Source: Amaricoccus solimangrovi (GTDB lineage: Bacteria > Pseudomonadota > Alphaproteobacteria > Rhodobacterales > Rhodobacteraceae). Taken from it: a DNA stretch of 64,000 nt. Every line of letters starts with the position of its first letter. The first letter of the stretch is position 1. The position numbers and the translations under genes were made by a program. The stretch covers positions 62,001-126,000 of the forward strand of contig NZ_VFRP01000007.1 in assembly GCF_006385685.1 (NCBI RefSeq), in the 5' to 3' direction. Below are positions 51,377 to 59,941 of the stretch, piece by piece. The notes beneath the pieces are model-generated. The model was not told where the DNA came from and searched no databases. It saw only the letters and a program-made list of their open reading frames with translations.

Positions 51377-52501
51377 ATGCTCAACCTCAGTGATCCGATC
51401 GAGACGCAGCGCCCGCCGATCCTGCGCTTCGGCGCGGGACAGGTGGAGACGCTCGCCTCCTGGCTCGCCGCCACCGGCGCGCGGCGTCCCTTCGTCGTCG
51501 CCGACAAGGTGAACGCCGCCCGGCTCGACATCCTCGGCCTTCGCGACGTCACCGTCTTCGGCGAGGTGGTGCCCGAGCCCGACCTGCCCAATCTCGAAGC
51601 CGCCGTCGCGGCGGCGAAGGAGGCCGGTGCCGACGCGGTGATCGGCTTCGGCGGCGGCAGCGCGATGGACCTCGCCAAGCTCGTCGCGGTGCTCGCGACC
51701 AGCGACCAGCGCCTGCCCGGGATCTCCGGCCCGAACCGCGCGCCGAAGCGGCGGGTGCCGCTCGCGCAGATCCCGACCACCGCGGGCACCGGCAGCGAGG
51801 TCGGCACGCGGGCGCTGATCACCGACCCCGAAACCAAGAACAAGATCGCGACCGAGAGCATCGAGATGCTCGCCGACATCGCGATCATCGACCCCGCGCT
51901 CACCGTCTCGGTGCCGCCGATGGTGACGGCCGCGACCGGCGTCGACGCGATGGCGCATTGCGTCGAGGCCTTCACCTCGAAACGCGCGCATCCGATGATC
52001 GACGACTACGCGCTCCGGGGCATCGAACTCGTCGGCCGCTACCTCGCCCGCGCGGTCGCGGACGGGACCGATCTCGAGGCGCGCGCGGGCCTCTCGCTCG
52101 CGGCCTTCTACGGCGGCGTCTGCCTCGGCCCGGTCAACACGACCGCGGGCCATGCGATCGCCTATCCGCTCGGCACCCGGCACAAGCTCGCGCACGGGAT
52201 CGCGAACGCGCTCATCTTCCCGCATGTGCTCGCGGTGAACGCGCCCGCCGTGCCGGAAAAGACCGCGCTCGTCGGCCGCGCGCTCGGCTTCGGCGCCGAG
52301 GGGCGGCAGCAGGTTCTGGGCGGGGCGAACGACTTCTGCGAGAAGCTCGGCCTCGACATGAAGCTCAGCGCCCACGGCGTGCCGCGCGACGACCTGCCCG
52401 CCTCCGCGAAGGAGGCCCATGCGATCCGGCGGCTCCTCGACTGGAACCCGGTCGACCTCTCCGAGGCCGACATTCTCGAAATCTACGAGGCGGCCTACTG
52501 A
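51377..52501 (+). CDS. Iron-containing alcohol dehydrogenase
   Basis: The 374-residue group III alcohol dehydrogenase has NAD-binding GFGGGSAMDLAKLVAVLA near residue 92 and IPTTAGTGSEVGTRALIT near 133. Metal ligands appear in ATGVDAMAHCVEAF and AGHAIAYPLGTRHKLAHG. It probably oxidises a hydroxyl of the imported sugar acid or reduces an aldehyde intermediate. It lies 12 bp after the transporter ATPase and 19 bp before the DapA-family gene, clearly in the operon. Confidence 0.9.
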   Translation: MLNLSDPIETQRPPILRFGAGQVETLASWLAATGARRPFVVADKVNAARLDILGLRDVTVFGEVVPEPDLPNLEAAVAAAKEAGADAVIGFGGGSAMDLAKLVAVLATSDQRLPGISGPNRAPKRRVPLAQIPTTAGTGSEVGTRALITDPETKNKIATESIEMLADIAIIDPALTVSVPPMVTAATGVDAMAHCVEAFTSKRAHPMIDDYALRGIELVGRYLARAVADGTDLEARAGLSLAAFYGGVCLGPVNTTAGHAIAYPLGTRHKLAHGIANALIFPHVLAVNAPAVPEKTALVGRALGFGAEGRQQVLGGANDFCEKLGLDMKLSAHGVPRDDLPASAKEAHAIRRLLDWNPVDLSEADILEIYEAAY

Positions 52502-52520
52502 GGCCCGCGGAGACCCGATC

Positions 52521-53417
52521 ATGACCAAGGATGCCTTCGTCGCGCTCGTCACCTGTTTCAACGACGACGAGACCGTCAACTACGCCGCGACCCGCGCCCA
52601 GGTGCGCCGCCAGGTCGCGGCCGGCAACAACATCATGTGCGCCGGCACCAACGGCGACTTCACCGCGCTCACCTTCGACGAGAAGGTCCGGCTCTGCGCC
52701 GAGGTGGTCGAGGAGGTCGGCGGGAAGGCGCGGGTGATCGTCAACGCCGGCATGCCCGCGACCTTCGAGACCGTGCTGCTCGCGAAGGAATTCGCGCGGA
52801 TCGGCGTCGACGGCATCGCCGTGATCACCCCCTTCTTCATCCAGTGCACCCAGGACGGGCTGATCCGGCACTTCTCGACCGTGGCCGACGCGGTGACGAC
52901 GCCGGTCTATCTCTACGACATCCCGGCCCGCACCCAGAACCACATCGAGCCCGCGACGGCGAAGGCCCTCGCCTCCCACGGCAACATCGCCGGCATCAAG
53001 GATTCGGGCGGCGCGCAGGAGACGCTCGAGGCCTATCTCCAGGTCAGCCGGGAGATGCCGGGCTTCGAGGTCTATTCCGGCCCCGACCACCTGATCCTCT
53101 GGGCGCTCGGGAACGGCGCCGCGGGCTGCATCTCGGGCCTCGGCAACGTGATGCCGGAGACGCTGGCGGCGATCCTCGCGGGGTTCAACGCGGGCGACGA
53201 CAAGGCCGCGGAGGCGGCGCAGGAGGCCTTCGGCGCCTTCCGGAAGGATCTCTACGGCCTCGGCTATCCGCCGGCGCTGGTGAAGCGCGCGCTCTACGTG
53301 ATGGACCCTTCCGTCGGCGCCAGCCGCCAGCCCGCGCTCCCGCCGGATCCGGAGCAGGACCGCGCGATCGCGGCGCTGCTGGTCAAGCACGGGCTGATGG
53401 CCGGGGCGCCCGCGTGA
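52521..53417 (+). CDS. DapA/NanA-superfamily lyase
   Basis: The 298-residue TIM-barrel enzyme has the Schiff-base lysine Lys160 (NIAGIKDSGGAQETL) and the catalytic Tyr132 (VYLYDIPART). The usual GTTGE motif is GTNGDF here (CAGTNGDFTALTFDE). The family includes dihydrodipicolinate synthase, N-acetylneuraminate lyase and keto-deoxy-sugar-acid aldolases or dehydratases. Context favours cleavage of a 2-keto-3-deoxy acid to pyruvate and an aldehyde. It lies 10 bp before the next gene. Confidence 0.88.
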   Translation: MTKDAFVALVTCFNDDETVNYAATRAQVRRQVAAGNNIMCAGTNGDFTALTFDEKVRLCAEVVEEVGGKARVIVNAGMPATFETVLLAKEFARIGVDGIAVITPFFIQCTQDGLIRHFSTVADAVTTPVYLYDIPARTQNHIEPATAKALASHGNIAGIKDSGGAQETLEAYLQVSREMPGFEVYSGPDHLILWALGNGAAGCISGLGNVMPETLAAILAGFNAGDDKAAEAAQEAFGAFRKDLYGLGYPPALVKRALYVMDPSVGASRQPALPPDPEQDRAIAALLVKHGLMAGAPA

Positions 53418-53427
53418 CGCGCCTGCC

Positions 53428-54381
53428 ATGACCCTCGTCCTCACCACCTCGCCGGCCTTCGGCCTGCACGGGCGCGTACCCGCCCGTCTCGCCGAACTCG
53501 GCTGGGAGGTGGCGCGGAGCGACGATCCCGCCGGCGCCTCGCCGCGGCTCGCGGAGGCGGATTTCCTCGTCGCCGGGCTCGCCCCGGTGACGGCGGACTG
53601 GCTCGCCCGGGCGCCGCGGCTCCGGGGCGTGCTGAAGCACGGCACCGGCACCGACAACATCGACATTCCCGCCTGCTCGGCCCGCGGCGTTCCGGTCCTG
53701 AACGCGCCCGGCGCCAACGCGGCGGCGGTGGCGGAGCTTTCGCTCGGCCTTCTCTTCGCGCTGGCGCGCGAGATCCCGCTCACCCATGCCGAGACCGCCG
53801 GCGGCGCCTGGAACCGCCGGGTGGGGGCGGAGCTCGCGGGCGCCACGCTCGGCATCGTCGGGCTCGGCCGGATCGGCAAGCGCCTCGCCAGCGCCGCGCG
53901 CGCGCTCGGGATGGAGGTGGTGGCGACCGATCCGGTCAGCGACGCGGATTTCCTCGCCGCCCACCCGGTCGGCATGCTGCCGCTCGCCGCGCTCCTCGCC
54001 CGCGCCGACTACGTGGCGCTGCATCTTTCGGGGACCACGCGCGTGCTGGGGGCGGCGGAGATCGCCGCGATGAAGCCCGGCGCGCGGCTCCTCAACCTCG
54101 CGCGGGGCGAGGTGATCGACCTCGACGCGCTCACCGCCGCGCTCGCCCGGGGCCATCTCGCCGGCGCCGCGATCGACGTCTACACCCACGAGCCGCCGGA
54201 CCGGAGCCACCCGATCTTCGCGGATCCGAAGGTGATCTTCACCCCGCATGCCGGCGGCAACACGCTTCAGGCGGTCGAGCGGATCGGCCTGATGAACATC
54301 GCGGATATCGAGACCCTGCTCGCCGGGGGCCGCCCGGCCCGTGTCCTCAACCCCCAGGTTTTCGGGAAGGCCCCATCTTGA
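53428..54381 (+). CDS. D-isomer-specific 2-hydroxyacid dehydrogenase
   Basis: The 317-residue NAD-dependent enzyme has a Rossmann motif GIVGLGRIGKRLAS near residue 149. The catalytic set is Arg in LNLARGEVID, Glu in VYTHEPPDRSHPIF and His in FTPHAGGNT. GTGTDNIDIPACSARGVPVLNAPGANA is typical of phosphoglycerate-dehydrogenase-like members. It presumably interconverts a 2-keto and 2-hydroxy acid in the sugar-acid route. Its stop overlaps the next start (TTGA). Confidence 0.9.
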   Translation: MTLVLTTSPAFGLHGRVPARLAELGWEVARSDDPAGASPRLAEADFLVAGLAPVTADWLARAPRLRGVLKHGTGTDNIDIPACSARGVPVLNAPGANAAAVAELSLGLLFALAREIPLTHAETAGGAWNRRVGAELAGATLGIVGLGRIGKRLASAARALGMEVVATDPVSDADFLAAHPVGMLPLAALLARADYVALHLSGTTRVLGAAEIAAMKPGARLLNLARGEVIDLDALTAALARGHLAGAAIDVYTHEPPDRSHPIFADPKVIFTPHAGGNTLQAVERIGLMNIADIETLLAGGRPARVLNPQVFGKAPS

Positions 54382-55439
54382 CCGACCGTCACGACCCCGC
54401 CGAACTCACCGCCTTCGCCGAGGCGCTCTTCGCCGCCGCCGGGCTGGAGCCCGGAAAGGCCGCCGCCGTCGCCACCTATCTCGTCGCGGCCGACCTGATG
54501 GGCCACACGACGCACGGGCTCGGCCTCGCGGCGATGTACCTCAAGGCGATCGCCGACGGGACGATGACGGCCGCCGGGGATCCCGGGACGGTTTCGGACC
54601 GGGGCGCCGCGATCTGCTGGAACGGCCGCCGGCTGCCGGGCGCCTGGCTGACCTCGGAGGCGGTGAAGCTCGCCGCCGAGCGCGCGAAGCTCCACGGCAC
54701 GGCGACGGTCGCGATCGGGGACAGCCACCACAACGGCGCGCTCGCGACCTATCTCACGCTCGCCACCGACCAGGGGCTCATGGTCTCGATCGCCTCCTCC
54801 GCCCCCTCGGGGGCGCATGTCGCGCCCTTCGGCGGCCGTGTCGGGGTCTTCTCCCCCGACCCGGTGGCCCATGGCATCCCGACCGGCGGCGATCCGATCC
54901 TGATCGACATCTCCGCCTCGATCACCACCTTCAACATGGCACAGCGGATGATCCGCGAGGGCCGGCTCTACGAGCACGACTGGCTGCTCGACCGCGCGGG
55001 CAATCCCTCGCGCGATCCGAAGGCGCTCGGCGAGGGCGGCAGCCTGCTGACGGCGGGTGGGCTCGACCACGGGCAGAAGGGCTACGGCATGGCACTCCAG
55101 GTCGAGGCGCTGACCCAGGGGCTCGCCGGGCATGGCCGGGCCGAGGCGCCCCGGGCGCTGACGCTCGCGACCACGGTCCAGGTCTGGGATCCGGAGGCTT
55201 TCGGCGGGCGCGAGGCCTTTCTGCGCCAGACCGGCTGGCTCGCCCGGGCCTGCCTCGCGAGCCCGCCCCGCCCCGGCGTCGCCGCGGTCCGCCTGCCCGG
55301 ACAGGCCGGCCTCGCCCGGCGCCGCGCGGCGCTGGCGGAAGGCGTCGCGCTCCATCCGGGCATCCTCGAGAGCCTCGCGCCCCATGCCGAGCGGCTCGGC
55401 GTGCCGCTCCCGGCCGCGAGGGGCGTCACCCCCGGCTGA
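54378..55439 (+). CDS. Ldh-family (malate/L-lactate/YiaK-type) dehydrogenase
   Basis: The 353-residue NAD(P)-dependent oxidoreductase belongs to the LDH2/MDHG family. Features are AADLMGHTTHGLGLAAMYLKAI near 36-57, GDSHHNGALATYLTLATDQGL near 116 with the catalytic His, and GLDHGQKGYGMALQVEALTQGL. Start codon TTG overlaps the preceding stop. Family members reduce 2,3-diketo-L-gulonate, ureidoglycolate, sulfolactate or malate. Its last 14 bp overlap the convergent GntR gene. Confidence 0.88.
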   Translation: MTDRHDPAELTAFAEALFAAAGLEPGKAAAVATYLVAADLMGHTTHGLGLAAMYLKAIADGTMTAAGDPGTVSDRGAAICWNGRRLPGAWLTSEAVKLAAERAKLHGTATVAIGDSHHNGALATYLTLATDQGLMVSIASSAPSGAHVAPFGGRVGVFSPDPVAHGIPTGGDPILIDISASITTFNMAQRMIREGRLYEHDWLLDRAGNPSRDPKALGEGGSLLTAGGLDHGQKGYGMALQVEALTQGLAGHGRAEAPRALTLATTVQVWDPEAFGGREAFLRQTGWLARACLASPPRPGVAAVRLPGQAGLARRRAALAEGVALHPGILESLAPHAERLGVPLPAARGVTPG

Positions 55440-56175
55440 GGTCGATCAGCGTCCCGCCGAAGAGCCGGTCGCGCGAATGCGTCAGATGATCGCGCATCAG
55501 CCGCTCCGCCGTCTCGCCCTCGCCGTCGCGGATCGCGGCGAAGATCGCCGAATGCTCGCGGAAGACGTTCTTCAGCGCCTTGGCCCCGTCGGTCATCAGC
55601 GACTGGCCATGCATCTTCATGCCGACGTGGATATGCTCGCGCAGCGCCCGCATCGACGCCTCGAAATACTGGTTGTTCGCCGCCTTCGCGACCGCGAGAT
55701 GGAAGGCGAAATCCGCGTCCTCGCGATGGGTAAGCGAATCCGTCGCCCCCTCCATCAGCGAGAGCGCCGTCGCGAGTTCCCCGAGGGCCTCCTCGTCGCG
55801 CCGCGCCGCGGCCAGCCGCGCCGACATCGTCTCGATGCAGATGCGGAATTCGTAGCAGCGCTGGATGTCGGCGATCGTCTCCACCCGCGCGAAGCCGAGC
55901 GGCACCGAGCGGATCTCGCGCACGAAACTGCCCGCGCCCTGCCGCGAATGGATGAGCCCCTGCTCGCGCAGCCGCTCCAGCGCCTCGCGCAGGATCGGCC
56001 GCGACACGCCGAATTCCTCCGCCAGCGCCTTCTCGGAGGGCAGCTTCTGGTTCGCCGGATAATCCCCGTTCGAGATCCGGCCATGGAGCAGGTGATAGAC
56101 CCGGTCGGCGAGGCCCGGCTTCGCCCTCGGCCCCTCCGCGCCGCCGCGCGCCTCCTGATCGGTCACGTCCTTCAT
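55426..56175 (-). CDS. GntR-family (FadR subfamily) regulator
   Basis: The 249-residue regulator has an N-terminal winged helix (YHLLHGRISNGDYPANQKLPSEKALAEEFGVSRPILREALERLREQGLI) and an all-helical FCD ligand domain. The FCD metal-site residues appear in FAFHLAVAKAANN and FREHSAIFAAIRDGE. It is the likely repressor of the sugar-acid genes. ATG overlaps the stop of the DUF1537 kinase gene (ATGA), so both are co-expressed. Its 3' end overlaps the convergent Ldh-family gene. Confidence 0.9.
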   Translation of the reverse strand: MKDVTDQEARGGAEGPRAKPGLADRVYHLLHGRISNGDYPANQKLPSEKALAEEFGVSRPILREALERLREQGLIHSRQGAGSFVREIRSVPLGFARVETIADIQRCYEFRICIETMSARLAAARRDEEALGELATALSLMEGATDSLTHREDADFAFHLAVAKAANNQYFEASMRALREHIHVGMKMHGQSLMTDGAKALKNVFREHSAIFAAIRDGEGETAERLMRDHLTHSRDRLFGGTLIDLSRG

Positions 56176-57239
56176 CGCACGCCTTCCCGGGGGCGCGCCG
56201 CCGCCCCCACGATCGAGACGAGCGCGTCGGCGTCGCCGAACCCGCCCGACTTGGTGACGAGTTTCACCCGGCGCCCGCCGAGCGGCAAGGTCGAGACGGG
56301 CATGCCGGGCAGAATCTCGCCCTCGATGGTCAGCACGCCCTGCCCGAGCGCGCCGAGGACCGCGTCCGCGGTCTCGCCGCCGCAGCCGACCAGCGTCCGG
56401 ATCCCGCGCGCGCGCGCGAGTCCCGCGATGCCTTCCGCGAAGCGCGCGCCCGCCGCGCGGGGATCGAAGGGCCGCCCCTCCACCGGCGTCAGCCGGACGA
56501 GCCGCGCCGCCTCCGGCGCGGGCGCCGGGCAGGCGCCGTCCGGCGCCGTCGCCATCGCGACGCGCCCGGTCGCGGCCAGCCGCCCGACCTGGGCGACGGT
56601 GATCGGATCGTGCGAGCCGATCGCGAGCAGGATCGGCGCCTCGAGTTCCGGCGCCGGCACCGCCCAGGCCCCGGGCGCGAGACGCCGCGCCAGCGCCGCC
56701 GCGAGCCCCGCCGCCCCGACCAGCAGCGCCGGCGGGCCATCCAGCGCGCGCTCCAGCGCGGCGTCGAGCCCCGCCTCGTCCCGCGTTTCCGGCACGTCGA
56801 GCGCCAGACCGGAACCCGCGAGGCGCCCGGCCACGTCGATCGGGACCGGCACCCCGGTTCCGATCAGCGCGCCCTCCGCGACGAAGCGCCCCTGCGCCGG
56901 GATCGCCGGGGCGACCAGCGCGCGCCCGCGCCCCGCCGCCCGGGCCAGCGCCGCGACCTCGGCGGCGACATGACCCTTGAGGCGCGAATCCACCTTCTTG
57001 AACACGATTTCCGGCAGCGGCCCGACCGCCGCCAGCGCCCGGGCGACGGCGGCCCGGGCCCCGGCCTCGGACCCCTCGCGCGAGGCGGTGCTGACGGCGA
57101 GCACCTCGGGCGCCTCCGCCAGCGCGGCCGGCACGTCCTCCGGGCGCCGCGCCACCACGCAGCGGAGCCCGGCGCCGGTCAGCGCCGCCGCGCTGTCGAG
57201 GGCGCCGGTCAGGTCGTCGGCGATCATCAGTACACGCAT
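56172..57239 (-). CDS. Four-carbon acid-sugar kinase, DUF1537 (DtnK/OtnK-like)
   Basis: The 355-residue kinase has the N-terminal ADDLTGALDSAAAL (residues 7-20), KKVDSRLKGHVAAEV in the substrate domain, the central IGSHDPIT and the C-terminal ATP site (GCGGETADAVLGALG; LPLGGRRVKLVTKSGGFGDADAL). DUF1537 kinases phosphorylate D-threonate, erythronate and similar acids at O4. It is divergent from pdxA2, the dehydrogenase that acts next in the D-threonate pathway. It is slightly shorter than the usual 400-430 residues, so substrate specificity may differ. Start ATG 57239. Confidence 0.87.
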   Translation of the reverse strand: MRVLMIADDLTGALDSAAALTGAGLRCVVARRPEDVPAALAEAPEVLAVSTASREGSEAGARAAVARALAAVGPLPEIVFKKVDSRLKGHVAAEVAALARAAGRGRALVAPAIPAQGRFVAEGALIGTGVPVPIDVAGRLAGSGLALDVPETRDEAGLDAALERALDGPPALLVGAAGLAAALARRLAPGAWAVPAPELEAPILLAIGSHDPITVAQVGRLAATGRVAMATAPDGACPAPAPEAARLVRLTPVEGRPFDPRAAGARFAEGIAGLARARGIRTLVGCGGETADAVLGALGQGVLTIEGEILPGMPVSTLPLGGRRVKLVTKSGGFGDADALVSIVGAAARPREGVR

Positions 57240-57282
57240 GGCCAATCCGTATTTGCCTTTCGGCCATCCTACAGGTAAACAT

Positions 57283-57393
57283 GTTCATTGTGAACGCAGA
57301 AAATGACCTTTCTCCTCGGCGCGGTGACCTGATAAAAGGTTATATCTCAATGGGGTAATCGCAGGTCATGACGGAAATTGCCGAGTTGACAAC
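57283..57393. promoter_or_regulatory. Palindromes in the divergent kinase/pdxA2 promoter region
   Basis: GTTCA-TTG-TGAAC (57283-57295) is a perfect dyad near the kinase start. GTTGACAAC (57385-57393) is a 9-bp palindrome near the pdxA2 start and shares TTGACA with the octamer in the 46-kb promoter region. Both are candidate sites for the GntR regulator. The 187-bp region is AT-rich. Confidence 0.45.
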
Positions 57394-57426
57394 ACGAATC
57401 GGCATCGCGCTGGAGAGGACCAAGGT

Positions 57427-58419
57427 ATGACCGCTTCCGACACCCCCCCGATCGTGATCACCATGGGCGACCCGTCGGGCGTCGGCCCGGAGGTGACGGT
57501 CAAGGCCCTCGCCACCCTCTCCCCGGAGGAGCGGCGGGACTTCGCCGTGATCGGCGACAAGGCCGTGCTCGGCCGCGCGCTGACCGCCTGCGGGCTCGAC
57601 CTGCCGCTGGTCGCGCCGGGCGAGGCGGGCATCGCCGTGATCGACGTGCCCGTCGAGGGGCTTCCGGACCGGTTCGGCGTGCTGAGCCCGCGCTGCGGCG
57701 AGGCGGCCTACCAGTACATCCGCGCCTCCGTCGACTGGGCGCGTTCGGGCCGGGCGGCCGGGATCGTCACCGCCCCGATCAACAAGGAGGCGCTGAACGC
57801 CGCCGGTCATCACTACGATGGCCATACCGGGCTGCTCGCGCATCTGACCGGGCAGAAGGCCTCCTGGATGCTGCTCGCCTCCGAGCGGCTGAACGTGATC
57901 CATGTCTCCACCCATGTCTCGCTCCGGACCGCGATCGAGCGGGCGACGACCGAGCGCGTGCTGGAGACGATCCGGACCGGCCACCGGCACCTGCGCCGCA
58001 TGGGGCTCGAGTCACCCCGGATCGCGGTCGCCGGCATCAATCCGCATTGCGGCGAGAACGGCCTCTTCGGGACCGAGGACGACGACCAGATCGCGCCCGC
58101 CGTCGCCCGGGCGCGGGCCGAGGGGATCAATGTCGCGGGGCCGATCTCGGCCGATACCGTCTATCACCGCGCCTATAACGGCGCCTTCGACCTCGTCGTG
58201 GCGGAATATCACGATCAGGGGCACATCCCGATCAAGCTCGTCGCCTTCGACACGGCGGTCAACGTCTCGCTCGGCCTGCCGATCGACCGCAGCTCGGTCG
58301 ACCACGGCACCGCCTTCGACATCGCGGGCACCGGCAAGGCGAACCATGTCAACATGCTCTCCGCCCTCGCCTACGCGGGCCAGCTCGCGCGGCGGCGGCG
58401 CGAGACCGCGGCCGCCTGA
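57427..58419 (+). CDS. pdxA2: 4-phospho-D-threonate 3-dehydrogenase PdxA2
   Basis: The 330-residue enzyme belongs to the PdxA family: [18 protein letters not shown] at the start, [67 protein letters not shown] with metal His, and [17 protein letters not shown]. PdxA2 paralogs oxidise the 4-phosphate made by DUF1537 kinases, releasing CO2 and dihydroxyacetone phosphate. Its position divergent from the kinase gene, rather than with pyridoxine genes, favours that over PdxA proper. AAGGT lies before the ATG. Confidence 0.88.
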   Translation: MTASDTPPIVITMGDPSGVGPEVTVKALATLSPEERRDFAVIGDKAVLGRALTACGLDLPLVAPGEAGIAVIDVPVEGLPDRFGVLSPRCGEAAYQYIRASVDWARSGRAAGIVTAPINKEALNAAGHHYDGHTGLLAHLTGQKASWMLLASERLNVIHVSTHVSLRTAIERATTERVLETIRTGHRHLRRMGLESPRIAVAGINPHCGENGLFGTEDDDQIAPAVARARAEGINVAGPISADTVYHRAYNGAFDLVVAEYHDQGHIPIKLVAFDTAVNVSLGLPIDRSSVDHGTAFDIAGTGKANHVNMLSALAYAGQLARRRRETAAA

Positions 58420-58429
58420 GCGGGCGGCC

Positions 58430-59941
58430 TCAGCCTTCCCGCGCGCCGAGGATCCGCGCCGCCTCGGCGGCGACCTCGCCGGCCGGGCGCCCCGCGGCGA
58501 TGACGCGCCAGCCGGCCGGCGGGTCCGCCCGCGCCGCCTGGCGCGCGACCACCTCGCCGGTCGCATCCGAGGCATCGGCGGTCCGGCGCTCCACCCGGGC
58601 CGCCGCCTCCGCCGCCGGCAGGTCGAGCCAGATCCCGTCGAAGGGCACGCCCTCGGCCCGGGCATGGGCCGCTAGACAGGCCCGCGCCTCCGGGTCGAGG
58701 AAGGTCGCGTCGAGCACGACCGCGGTTCCCGCCCGGAGCGCCGCCCGCGCGTCCCAGGCGATGCGCGCGAGAACCTTCCGGTCCGCCTCCGGCCCGTAGG
58801 CGGCGGGCGGAAGCCGGTCCTCCGGCCGGGCGCCCATCATCCGCTTCCGCGTAACGTCCGAGCGGATGACGACCGCCCCCGCGAGCGGGGCGAGCCGGGG
58901 CGCCAGCGCGCGGGCGAGCGTCGACTTGCCGCTTCCAGAGACGCCGCCGAGCGCGACGAGCCGGGGCGCCGCCCGCTGCCGGAGCCCGCGCGCCGCGAAG
59001 GCGAGGTCGCGCTCCGCCTCCTCCGCCGCGCCGCGCGAGGCCGCCGCCATCGCCCGGACCGCGCCGCGCATCGAGAGAAAGAGCGGCAGCGGCGGCAGCC
59101 CGCCGTGATCGCGCGTCGCCCCGAGATAGCGGCTGAGGAGCGCGTTCGCGAGATCCCGCCGCCCGCGGGTCAGCAGGTCCGCGAGCGTCAGCGCGAGGTC
59201 GTAGAGCAGATCGATCGAGGCGATGGCCTCGTCGAACTCGATCGCGTCGAAGGGAACCGGCCGCTCCCCGAGCAGGACCACGTTGCCGAGATGCAGATCG
59301 CCATGGCAGCGCCGCGTCCGGCCGAGCCAGCGCCGGCGCGCGACCAGCCCGGCGAGCGGCTCGAGCGCGGCCCGCGCCGCGCCGCGCCACTCCCCGGCCG
59401 CGTCCCGCCAGCCGGGACCGGCCCCGGCGAGCGCCCCCGCGATCTGGTCGATCCGCGCCCGAAGGTCGCCGATGTCGCCGAAACCCGGCGCGGGCGGCGC
59501 GGCGCGGTGCAGCGCGGCCACCTCGTCGGCCAGCCGCTCGACCATCGGAAGGGTGAGCCGCCCGGCGTCGCAGAGACGGTCGAGTTCGAGGCTCCGGTCG
59601 AACCGGCGCATCGCGACCAGCCATTCGACCGGCGCGCCCGGTCCGCCGAGCGCGAGCCCCTCCGCCTCCCGCGTCACCGGGACGACGCCGAGATAGAGAT
59701 CGCCGGCCGCGCGGTTCACTGCGATCTCCCGGCGGCAGCTCCGCTCCCGCCGGTCGAGCGTCGAGAAGTCGAGATAATTGGCGCGGATCGCCCGCTTCAG
59801 CTTCCAGGCCCGGTCCCCGGCGAGGAAGAGGCGCGAGATATGCGTGTCGACCCGCTCCACCGCCGCGCCCCCGTGCGTCGCGGGATCGGAGAGGAAGCGG
59901 ATCACCTCCTCCTGCCCCGCCTCGCCCGCCTCCCCGGTCAC
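58430..59941 (-). CDS. APH-like kinase fused to AAA-type P-loop ATPase
   Basis: The 503-residue protein has an N-terminal aminoglycoside-phosphotransferase-like domain, in order WKLKRAIRANYLDFSTLDRR, then CHGDLHLGNVVLL with the Brenner-type loop, then PFDAIEFDEAIASIDLLYDLA. A C-terminal kinase-like P-loop (GGVSGSGKSTLARAL at about 330) follows, with DATFLDPEARACLAAHARAEG. This fused architecture is widespread but uncharacterised. The GTG start overlaps the phaC stop (GTGA), so it is translated from the phaC mRNA. Convergent with pdxA2, 10 bp between stops. Confidence 0.85.
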   Translation of the reverse strand: MTGEAGEAGQEEVIRFLSDPATHGGAAVERVDTHISRLFLAGDRAWKLKRAIRANYLDFSTLDRRERSCRREIAVNRAAGDLYLGVVPVTREAEGLALGGPGAPVEWLVAMRRFDRSLELDRLCDAGRLTLPMVERLADEVAALHRAAPPAPGFGDIGDLRARIDQIAGALAGAGPGWRDAAGEWRGAARAALEPLAGLVARRRWLGRTRRCHGDLHLGNVVLLGERPVPFDAIEFDEAIASIDLLYDLALTLADLLTRGRRDLANALLSRYLGATRDHGGLPPLPLFLSMRGAVRAMAAASRGAAEEAERDLAFAARGLRQRAAPRLVALGGVSGSGKSTLARALAPRLAPLAGAVVIRSDVTRKRMMGARPEDRLPPAAYGPEADRKVLARIAWDARAALRAGTAVVLDATFLDPEARACLAAHARAEGVPFDGIWLDLPAAEAAARVERRTADASDATGEVVARQAARADPPAGWRVIAAGRPAGEVAAEAARILGAREG

